Assembly: GCA_002118135.1 (NCBI GenBank)
Contig: BDIU01000268.1
Location: forward strand, 1 to 64,000
From: Trebouxia sp. TZW2008
Lineage: Eukaryota > Chlorophyta > Trebouxiophyceae > Trebouxiales > Trebouxiaceae
DNA length: 64,000 bases
Direction of reading: 5' to 3'
Shown: piece by piece, positions 1 to 10,000 of the stretch
Layout of the letters: each line of letters begins with the position of its first letter
Position numbering within the stretch: the stretch's first letter is position 1
Translations under genes and position numbers: made by a program
The notes under the pieces: generated by a model
Seen by the model: only the letters and a program-made list of their open reading frames with translations
What the model was told of the DNA's origin: nothing
The model's database searches: none

Positions 1-59
<59 letters not shown>

Positions 60-66
60 CTGCTGC

Positions 67-98
<32 letters not shown>

Positions 99-107
99 TT
101 GCTGGAA
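1..107. repeat. TTGCTG/CTG microsatellite
   Basis: Near-perfect run of TTGCTG hexamers that shifts into CTG triplets. It reaches the left edge of the window, so its full length is unknown. No exon boundary is visible, so I cannot say whether it encodes a poly-Leu/Ala/Gln tract of a gene lying to the left. Confidence 0.95.
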
Positions 108-845
108 CCTGCTGTGTCAGCTGCTCGTGTCCCTTGAATGCTCTGGCAAGACCAAGCAGTGCTCACACGTGGCACTTGTGGCACAGGTATGGAACAGTCC
201 GGCCAAAAAGCAGCACTAAGCCCTGCTGTAGCAGGATCAAGGCCAGCTTATGGTCCTATTGTGACAGCTTGTGGGCTATCACTTGTTTTGCTCCAGCTTT
301 GTGGACTGCCAGTTGTTAGTGTAACCTCACAAAGGTGCATGCTTGGCATAGTTGTTCAAAAGCTACTGCAAGCTGCTGTGTTAGCTGCTCGTGTGCTCAT
401 GACTGCCCTGGCATAGACAAGCAGTGCTTTCGCTTACTGTCCTCCAGCCTTATGGACCGCCAGTTGTTCTGGTGGAGTCACACAGGTGCATGTTGGCCAA
501 AGTCATGCAAAAGCTACTGCAGTCTGCTGTGTTAGCTGCTTTTGAATGCTCTGGCAGGAACAAGCAGTGGTCACAGCTTGTGGTTTGTCACTTGTTGTGC
601 TCCAGCCTTGTGGAATGTCAGTTGTTCTGGTGCAGTCACAAAGGTGCATGCTTGGCATATTCATGCAAATACCACTGCAAGCTGCTGTGTTAGCTGCTCG
701 TGTGCTCATGAATGCCCTGGCATAAACAAGCAGTGCGCACAGCTTGCGGGCTGTCATTTGTTTTGCTCCACTGCCACTTACCCTGGTGAAGTCACAAAGG
801 TGCATGCTTGGCAGAGTCATGCAAAAGCTGATGCAAATCTGACAT
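107..845. repeat. ~155-bp tandem array, 4-5 diverged copies
   Basis: Successive units share the landmarks GTTAGCTGCT, GCTCATGAATGCCCTGGCA, ACAAGCAGTG and AGGTGCATG in the same order (unit starts near 107, 372, 520 and 680). Copies differ by substitutions and small indels. Frames inside the array are open in places, but none shows family similarity. The period matches that of the exon-fragment arrays elsewhere in the window, so this may be such an array belonging to an exon outside the window. The stretch 846-1255 after it holds nothing I recognise. Confidence 0.8.
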
Positions 846-1255
846 GAAAGGGCGCTCAGCTGTTCAACAGCAGCAGATGCACAGTTTGCTAAGCAAAACA
901 CATGTCGCCAGTGAACTGAAGAGAAAGAAAGAGGAGAAAATGCAGAAAAGCAAGATGCACAACTGCAAGCCCTTATCAAGAAGCTTGCATTTCACTGACA
1001 CCAATGCCATGATGGAGAGGTGATAGCAGTAGAGACACACCGCGGTGCTGGTTCCAATATCCACACACCTTCAGATGTTTTTGTATCAAGCCTGCTGTAT
1101 GGCCACAGGAACAGGGTGAGGCATACCTGTTACCTACCTTGGCATCGCGCGGGCACAGGTGTCAAATCACATCAATACCAGCAGCGACACATCTTTCAGC
1201 CCCATTCAAACAATGATTGGGTCAGCTGTTGCTGTTAAGCCTCAGTTCGCTTGTC

Positions 1256-2065
1256 AGAAGCAAGTATGGCATGAAAGCAGTTTCATACTTGAGGCAGGCT
1301 GAGCTGCTCACTCATCAACTGTGCGTCAAGCATCAGAAGAAGAGGGTGACATGATCGCAACTCACCCGTTGATGCAAGCTAATTTGACTGCTCTTTGAGC
1401 GCACCTCAAGCATCAGAAGAACAGTATGGCGTGAAAGCACTTTCACAGATGGTGCAAGCTGAGCTGACTTTTCTGATAGTCAGCCGTAAGCATCAGTTAC
1501 TATCAGAAGAAGAGGGTGGCGTGAAAGCAATGTTGCATTTGATGCAAGCTGAACTGACCAATCTCCAACTGTGCCTCAAGCACCACAAGAAGAGTATGGA
1601 GTGATCGCAGTTTCACAGTTGATGCAAGCTAAGCTGACTGCTTGCGAAGTGCGTCCCAAGCATCAGAAGAATGAAAGCAGTTTCAAAGTTGATGCAAGCC
1701 TTGAAGCTGACTGCTGTCCAACTGTGCCTCAGGCATCAGAGGAAGATGATGGCATTTGGCATGAATGCAGTTTGAAAGTTGATGCAAGCTGACCTAACTG
1801 TTTTCAGAATGCGCCTCAATCATCAGAAGCAGGGTATGGCGTAAAAGCAGTTTCAGAGTTGATGCAAGCTGAGCTGACTGCTCTCAGAACGCGCCTCAAG
1901 CATCAGGAGAAGAGTATAGCATGAAAGCAGTTTCACAGTTAATGCAAGCTTGGCTGACTACCCTCCAGGCATGTCTCAAGCGTCAGCAGAACAGGGTAAC
2001 GCTAAAGTAGATTCACAGTTGGTGCAAGCTGAGCTGACTGCTTTTCAACTGCAATAGGCATTCGG
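1256..2065. repeat. ~80-bp tandem array, about 10 copies
   Basis: Units share GAAAGCAGTTTCACAGTT, GATGCAAGCTGAGCTGACT and CCTCAAGCATCAGAAGA. The last clean copies start near 1761, 1841, 1921 and 2002, an 80-bp period. Since 80 is not a multiple of three and stops occur, it is not one repetitive coding exon. It may be an array of duplicated short exons or splice-site segments. The downstream stretch 2066-2647 is AT-richer and holds nothing I can support. Confidence 0.85.
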
Positions 2066-2647
2066 AGGAGACCCATACAGCATGTAGCTGCTCGCTAGTA
2101 ACATATGATGCTCAGACATGTGTGTAGTACAAATGCAAGTAAGTGCAGCCTATGATGCAGACATATATAATAGTACTGCAAAGCATCACACTGCATGATC
2201 TGACTATACGGTATAGTGAGATCATGCAACAGCTGGTTCGCAGCCTCACCAACATACGAAGCATTATGTTTACAAACTCATTTGTTGGTTGTGTTGAATT
2301 CACTTGACAATGCATTTGTGAAATCACTGATGTCAAGAAATGAAATCAAATAATACAATGATGTTCAACCCAATTATGGTCTTGACTACTTACAACACAA
2401 GCCTACAACAAGGTGCCTCTGACACTGCAAGTCAGCATCCGCATTTCTGTTCAAAGCCTGAGTCTCAAAGCCCAAGTCACAAAAGCAAAGGCCCCACAAA
2501 GGATCAAAGAGTACTAAGGAACATTCAAGCTGGTGTGACTTCAATGATGAAGTTGACACAAGCACACACTGTACAAGGAAAGATCTACAGCTAGCTGTGT
2601 GCACTCTCAAAGGAAATGAGCCTGTACATTTTCAAGAGGGAGTAGCT

Positions 2648-3594
2648 CTATACAACTGTTGTGCCTGCTCCTCCAGCTGGGTAGCCAGTGTTAGTGGCGG
2701 GTGCTGCACCATATCCTGTTGTGCCAACAACTTCCTGAGATGTCTGCTCACCCTTTCTGTGGGTGCTGGTGCCAGCATTGTGCTGTGTGCCCAAGACGAT
2801 GACCAGCAGCAGGTTGAGAGCAGATAGGCAAAGGAACCCAGCAAACAGCGTGATGATGCCCTTGTGATATGTGCCGGTGTTGCCGCCGACATTACCCTTC
2901 CGAAGAGTGTTCGCAGCTGCAGCAGGCAACACAAAAATCAGAGCAGGGTGGCAGAACAAGCAAGACGCAAGACAACTAGACGCAGGCTTGATTCAGCGAT
3001 CGCAACCTGGCAATCACGACATCAGCGGGTGACAGATACTCACTCTCGGTTTCCAAGATCGTCAGGACAGTGACGACTGCTAGAAGTGAAGCGGTTGCAG
3101 CGTGTGCCAAGCTAAAGCCAGCACCGACCTCTGCAAAATGCAGCATCTGGGTCAGTCATGGCAGAAGCAACAGCCCAAGCAGTTGTCAGGCACGCAACGT
3201 TGCTGCACATGTGTTGTGAACAGACCGGTGCAGCAAGCATCAGACGCACCAATCAAGTGAAGCAGACAGAAGAACAGTACAAAGCCCTCGAAAGCCCACA
3301 CGAACCACAGGAACCCGAGTCCACTTTCACCGCCTGCACCCACGAAGCGTTCTCAGGCCACAACGATCACTGGTGTTGCACAGACGGACATAGGATGCGC
3401 GTACGGACAGCAGCTGCTGATGATGTTGAATGCACGCAGATCAACGCATACAGGTAAGAGGTATGTTGCATCGTACCGTTATGTCTGGCAATGGCAAGGC
3501 CTGCCAGAGTAACGATCCATGCCGCGAAGGTCAGGAACAGCAAGGGGAGACCCAAAGCAGTCTTGCCAATAGCACCCTTTGAGAAGCGAGCCAT
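2648..3594 (-). CDS. Small four-helix membrane protein, function unknown
   Basis: Four exons on the minus strand, about 3594-3477, 3333-3250, 3130-3044 and 2916-2648, each bounded by GT and AG. The start is ATG in MARFSKGAIGK. Each exon contributes one hydrophobic helix: LPLLFLTFAAWIVTLAGL in exon 1, FLWFVWAFEGFVLFFCLL in exon 2, LAHAATASLLAVVTVLTIL in exon 3 and a helix around LFAGFLCLSALNLLLVIV in exon 4. The tail is Gly/Thr-rich and ends GAGTTVV. About 190 residues with four helices recalls plant CASP-like or MARVEL-type proteins, but I see no diagnostic residues. Membrane location is well supported; the family is not. Confidence 0.7.
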
Positions 3595-3599
3595 GATGT

Positions 3600-5100
3600 G
3601 CAGTGATGAACTAGTCGCGGGCAGCAAGCGTCAAAGTGATTAGAAGGCAAAGTTGTGCGAAGTTGAAGTTCCTGCAGAGCTGTCGAGTCAAACTAGCTTA
3701 AAAGCATCCGTCTCAGCTTCTCGGGAGCTGAGTCGGCGCCTTGTAGCTGCCTCAAGCTGCTCAGCACGTGCTGGACACCGAGCTAATTTAGTGACGCCAT
3801 TCTGGCATGGTGATAGACAATGCAGCTTCCTTGTGAGTCACGACAGTATCGCATAAGATTACACACAATGCTGCCAGGCTCTTGCACTACGATGTCATGT
3901 CAAGGCAATCTATGTAGTGCAGTGATGCTTTAGGCTGTAGAGGCCTTGCACACAACCACGACTTTGTCAGCATCAAGACACAAAGTGAAGAAGGGACAGT
4001 GACTGGCAGCTGCTGCCAGCGTGTCAGAAATTTGTTGGGTTTCCAATAGCAGCCTTTGGGCAGTGCGCACTCAGGCTGTGCACTCAAGCTGTGCATTGCC
4101 AATACACGTCAAAGATCTCAACAACAACAACAACAGTCACTGTACAGAACAGGATGCATGAAATTTGTATGATTCTTGGCTCAACACTGATTTGAAATGA
4201 AACAGCGACATGTACAGCATCTTGCAATACGGCAGCTAGAAGTGTTTGGTTGTAGTGTATTGTAGCATCAAGCATATCAGCAGCCTGTCACATGCTGATG
4301 CTCACTTCACCACACTTCAACCTTGCTTTCTGCCTCACTGTCATGCAGCAGATTTATCAATCACAAGCTGCATCTGTGACAGCTGACGCATTGGCCATGC
4401 TGCACTATCACCCTCTGCAAAGAATTGCATTGTTGCAAGCATTGTAAGCGGAAGGCATTCTGAAACAGTGCAATATGGCAATTGCGTGGCAGCTGTCACT
4501 GCGGCTGAAATGGTCATGCCTGAACATGACTGCTCAGGATACACATCTGCTGTGGCCTCAAACAGTTGCAGCGCTGCCACAACCGCAGGCATCTCTGGCA
4601 ACGCCATGCCTGGTCGTGGTGACTTCCCAAGCTGGAGGGATGCCAGCTATAGCGCTTTTGCATGCAGCATGGCAATACAGTCCGCCTGTGTGACAGCATG
4701 CCCATCTGGCTGTCACAATCAACAAGCAGCATGCAGCTGCTGCTCTGTCAGGGCAAGTGGAGCTGTTACAATGGCTGAAGACTCAAGGCAACAAATGACT
4801 GCAGCTCAGTCAGACCCAGTAGAGCTATGATCATGGCTCAAGAATGGAAGCAGCACAGCACAGAAATGGCTGTAACGGCTGCCCAATGCATCAGTCAGCA
4901 GCTGCAAAGTGTCGAGGCAAGTTGAGCTATTACAGTTGCTGAAGAGAAGAAACAACAAAGCACATATGGCTGCAATGGCTGCTTAGTGCATCAGACAGCA
5001 GCTGCAAACTGTTTGAACACTGCTGCTGTTGCTGCTGCTGCTGCGTAGTCTAAACGCCGTGAGCTGCAAGGCTGCAATCTGCATGCTGAGACAGGGGCAT
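3600..5100. other. Intergenic region with weak tandem repetition
   Basis: No convincing gene in about 1.5 kb. Open frames near 4468-4830 lack splice context and family similarity. At 4740-5040 the segments AGCTGTTACAATGGCTGAAG and GCTATTACAGTTGCTGAAG, and the pair of GCATCAGnCAGCAGCTGCAAA blocks, repeat at roughly 100-170 bp. A CTG run lies at 5021-5045. Confidence 0.5.
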
Positions 5101-6970
5101 CTAGGCGCTGCCCTTGTTGGTAATGAGCCCCTTCATGCTGCGAGCTGCAACCTCGTTGTATTCTGAAAAGTCTGTTTTCTTTAGGTGGCGGCTCATGTCA
5201 AGAGGCTCTTGTTCAGCTGGCACCCACTTGAAATGGTCAGTCATGGTGCTTTGAGGCATAGCTACATAATTCTCCATGACCCCTGGGTTGACACGTCTCC
5301 AAAGATCCACCACCTATGACGAAAGAAGGGGCTATCAGCAGCGTGATGAGAGAAGGGACCATCAGCAGCAAGCAGCATTACCAAACATCCCTACACAGAC
5401 ACTCAAGAAAAGCCTGCCTGGTGAGACAGGACTTGGGCCACACACACCTAGCATATGTGCCAGAGGGTGCAATTATTATCAGCAGCAAGACCCAGCATGA
5501 GCCAGGTGCTGCAGTAACATCTGAACTTACTGTGATCTTGATGCTTTCATGCGCAGAAGCGTGCAGACCGGCAGATGATGCAGACCGAAAAACCTGAGAA
5601 ATCTGCACTTCATAATGACAGCTGGAACCAGGCATGTGGTCTTGCATGAACAAGAGTCACTGGGTTTGTTTTGCAGCCACCAGTCAAGTGTGTCATCCGG
5701 CAATTGTCAGGAGCCAGAGTAGTGCGGGCTTTATCTATGCAGGCTTAGAAGGCAAGCTCTATGCAGGCCGTCATTAAACAGTCTTGGCAAAGCAGTCACG
5801 CGTCAACACACGACAAGCTTAACCAAGAGTCTTTACAAGGCTGAACATCCAAGATGCCAACAAGCAAATATGTAGAACCGCTTCCTGTACCTCTCTTGTG
5901 TATGGCTTGACCAGTGTGCCTGCATCCGTGCCTGACGAAGTTGACACAGCGTGTGTGGAGGTTGCAGCTTGACTAGCAGTCAGTGGCTTTCCGGTTGCAT
6001 CGACCTGGCATACAGCAAGGTCCTTGTCGTTTTCCAGTCAAAGTGAGAGCCAGCAGTGTTGCCTGAATGAGTACAATGCCCCTGTGCATACCCAGGTGTA
6101 CTCAGCGGACTGCTTGATGGAACTGCTGGTCTGCTTTGCAGATCCGTTCAAAGTGCTGCTGTCTGCGCCTTGTCGGCTTGCCGGAATAGTGTCTTGTTGA
6201 GCCAAGCTGCTGGCGTACATACCAGATGCATGCAGCTCACCCTGCTTGCCAGACAGAAGCTCACTTGTTACAGTTTGGTGATTCAAACAGAACACAGAAC
6301 CGTCCAACCGAGCAGCCCTCACCGAGTATGCTCCTCTGCTCAACACATGACCGATGCGACTGTTGAAGTCGTCTGCTGACTCATTGAATGGCTCGTAGGT
6401 CCAGCGACTCTGCAACACAGGCTTGAATTGAGCATCATGTTGCAAAGCTCATGGCTGCCTGAACGCCCCGTCAAAGACAATCAAGAGTGTAGTTTGCAGG
6501 CACCTTGCAATACCTGGAACAAACGAGACTGATAAGCCATCTTGCCGCAGGTCTTGAACACAAACAAACGTCTGACCTGGGAGGCAAGCTGCAAGACTTT
6601 GTGTCAGTACTGCTTCTTCTTCCTTGCCTGTTCTGCATGCAATCAGCTTACAGTGTCCTCCAGGTCCAGCATCCCATTGGGACTGTCCGGCTGACATTCA
6701 AATCACGTGTGCTTTGATGGGTTTCCATCCCCATGCCATGCGAGCAAACCATTGATTCATGAATCGTGCATCAACTCCTACTTTGCACTGCATCATGGCA
6801 TTGACGAGTGCACATGTTACAGAGCCCTCCCAGCCAGTGCTTGTCACTTGAGCAGCATTTGCTCCACGAAAATGCCACTCGGAAATACTGATGATGCCAT
6901 CATGTGAATGCATCAGATTGAGTTTCCCCCACGTTAGGTCGCACAGCTTCTCAACTGTTTTTGCAAGCAA
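5101..6970 (-). CDS. Unrecognised multi-exon gene
   Basis: At least four minus-strand exons have good splice signals and consistent hydrophilic protein. These are about 6410-6322 (begins SRWTYEPFNESADDF), 6004-5891 (begins VDATGKPLTASQ), 5593-5531 (VFRSASSAGLHASAHESIK) and the terminal exon 5313-5101 (contains RRVNPGVMENYVAMPQ and MSRHLKKTDFSEYNEVA, ends LITNKGSA). Upstream frames near 6970-6700 (containing SEWHFRGANAAQ and ARFMNQWFARMAWGW) probably hold further 5' exons. The true start was not fixed, since no clear ATG exon was found. It lies head-to-head with TFB2. I do not recognise the family. Confidence 0.5.
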
Positions 6971-7046
6971 GACATGTTGCTGTCGAACCTGCGCTAGGTG
7001 TGAGCCCGTGACTTGCGTTGCGCACGAGTATGTCAGCCTTCCAGCG

Positions 7047-10000
7047 ATGAACTTCGCTGCATACGCCGAAAGCCTGCCCGGTACAGTGCTTGATCAGTTG
7101 TACCAAAGCCTGCACGTATGTCAGGCAATACTGCATTCCCTGCCCCCACTAGCCAAACAGTATGTCGTGCGCATGCTGCACGCAGAGCAAGTGCCTTCCG
7201 GTGAGAGAATGGTCCTGACTTGTTAGGCTTGAACTTCTGCTCTGCAGCACAACAGCAAACATCATGCTGCACGCAGATTGGCTTGAACAGTGGGCTGCTG
7301 CGCAATCACAATCAAAGCATCAGGCTGCAATAGACAGACTGACTCAACTGCACATAGTGAAGCAGTCTGGCCAGCAACGGTCTTCAAGGTGTGTGCCACA
7401 TTGTGCAATTAGTCATGAAGCAGCTGTCTTGCAGTTCAAGTGCATCTTGCACAAAACTGTCGATGAGAAGAGAACCGCTCACAGTCGTCCTCTGTGCCTT
7501 TGTGTGGCATCACATTGAAGGTCAATTTTGTGTCAAAACTGCAGGAACATTCAAACTGCCTACTCCTTGCATCCTGACTTCCAAGAGCAACTGAGATCAG
7601 CACAGAGCGTCAGTGGAGATGCATTTCAGGTGTGCTTTGTCCTGCCGCACTAATGTCAAACTGCATCTATTGGAACAAAAAAGTGGAGTGTTGGCCAGAG
7701 TTGCATGGTACATTGAAAATGTGTATTCGACACAGATCATTTTAGTTGATAGATTGCGTCTTGAATCAAGCTGATCACAGTTGTCACGGTAGATCACGTT
7801 CGAGCTGCTGGTTGCTATGTACGGAAACATGAATCATCAGTCATGCCAGTAAATACAGGTTCCAATATCCACATGGCCATGTCATGCAAGCATAGTAAAG
7901 TCTCAATATGGCATGCAATGAAGACAAAGGTTCTGTATGATTGCCAATCATACTGTTCAGGACACCATGCTGTGCTGTCCCATGCAGTAGACTAGCATGA
8001 ACAGCACACAGACATTGTCTATATGACCCCCTGCTGGGTCCCTGTGACAGAAACACACTTATTGATTGACTGATGGACAGATAAGAATGCCTCACTACGG
8101 CATGCAAGAAACGCAAAGATTGGCAATGTGTAGAAATCCTGATCATGTTGTTCAGCACACCCATGTCTATCTCTGAAGGTCCAGACATGCGAAAGACCAA
8201 ACTGGTCAGAGACAGGATATTGCTCCTGGACGTTTCTAGCTGGGGCCCCTGAGCCTGCCTAGCATGTGTATTTGTCTAATACTGAATGAGCCACAACCAT
8301 GCTGTGCTGTACAGGAGCAATCACAAGACGTGTCAACAGCAGCTCCTAACGCAGAGCAGCTTGAGAAGTATGCAAGATCCCATTGGGAGGTACATGCTCA
8401 ATCAATGTATGCTGACTAATTTGTTGTGCAGCATACCTGTAGAATGCCGCAACATCATCATTATCGTGACAATGTGTTCTAGTGGGCTTCATGACGCAGC
8501 TAGGTGCATGCAGAAGCCAATGAACTGCCTCCAAACAGTTTGGTCTGCGGCGACTGGAACTGTGGTGTGCAGGGCTTGCTGCTGTATCTCATCAGCCCTG
8601 CTGCACCAAACAAGCCCCCGGCAATGCCAACAGAGCTGAAAGCAGCTGATCTAGACATTGATGACCTGCTTCTGAATGCTGGCCTCATCTCAGCTGGTGA
8701 GTGTACACTTGCCTTTGTGTCGCTCAACCATCATGCTCGCCATTATAGTGATTGAAATCCTAAAGCACTTGTGTATTGCATGTGTGAGTCTCAACCATTA
8801 TCATATTCCCCCTTTTTACTGACTGTCACCACACCTTCTCTCACCTGAGTGCCAGTGAATCAGCGTACTCTTCCGTTTAGTGACTGATATCACAACTTGT
8901 TTCATGTGGAGTTCAGTAAATCAACACACTCTCTTGCTCAGAGACTGATACTCCAGAACACTTGCGTATTGCAGACTGTACATTGGCGTCTATGTATTGC
9001 AAAGATCACAATCTGGACTGCACCTGACTGATTTACACTGTGAATTGTGTATTGAGCAAACTTGTGAGTATGTTGTGATGGTTGTGCTTGCCATGCGTGG
9101 AGCTGAATCATTGGCTTGGCGTGTGGCCTTTGCTTTGCTTGCTGGTCTGCTTTGACTTGATGCTTTCAACAACTGCTGTCAGGCACATTCTGTCTGCATG
9201 TTGTTCCTCAGGAAGAGGGCGCTTCTGCATGATCATGTGAGCGCCAGGGAAGAGTCTGCACCTGTTTTGACTGCCAACAATCATTGGCCTGACTTTGAGG
9301 ATTGTAAGAGTTGTGAAGATGTGTGTGCACAGCCAAAGACCATTGATGAGCAAGGATTCCAATGCCTGCTCTCCAAACTCTTTGGCCTAAATTCCAGTCT
9401 TAAAAAATTGTGAAATGTTTGTGCAGAGCCGAAGGCCATTGCTGAGCAAGGTTTCCAGTTTCTGCTTTTGGACACGTACAGTCAACTGTGGGTATTGCTG
9501 CAACAGTACATTGCCAATGCTCAGAAAAAGGCAGGTAAGATGCCTTGCACGTGACTCACAAGAATATATCCATCAAAATGCTCACTTCAATGCATTGCCA
9601 GCACTATCATGACATTCCAGGTTCTGGTTTGACACAAATCAATTTAGGAAAGCAGTGTCTCTGATGATTTTCGATAGGCTGCAGGTACACAGGCAATGTA
9701 TCATTTGCAAAAATGGTAGGCTTTGTAAATCGCGAGCATTTGTGACATACCAGCATGTCAGTTGTTTGGCCACCTTCACGCCAGCAGTGGTGCTGCTTGT
9801 TTGTGTCCTGTGGCATCAACCACATACAAATGCATGCCTCAGCTAGTGAGTAAAAATGGAAACTCAGCCTGTCTGCAACTCAGATTGTGCTGAATTTGTT
9901 CTACGTTGTCTGCTGTGGTACTGCTCCATTGCTACAGTCAAATTGATGACTAACATCCATGTACAATACTAGTTTGTTGCATTTGACGAGCAGTGAGCAT

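Noticed and set aside
503..979. 158-codon minus-strand frame over the 155-bp array
   Set aside because: It reads through non-coding tandem repeats; composition is Cys/Ser-rich and no start or splice evidence exists.
4468..4830. 120-codon plus-strand frame
   Set aside because: Cys/Ala/Ser-rich composition like random frames here, no splice context, and internal short repetition; no family similarity.
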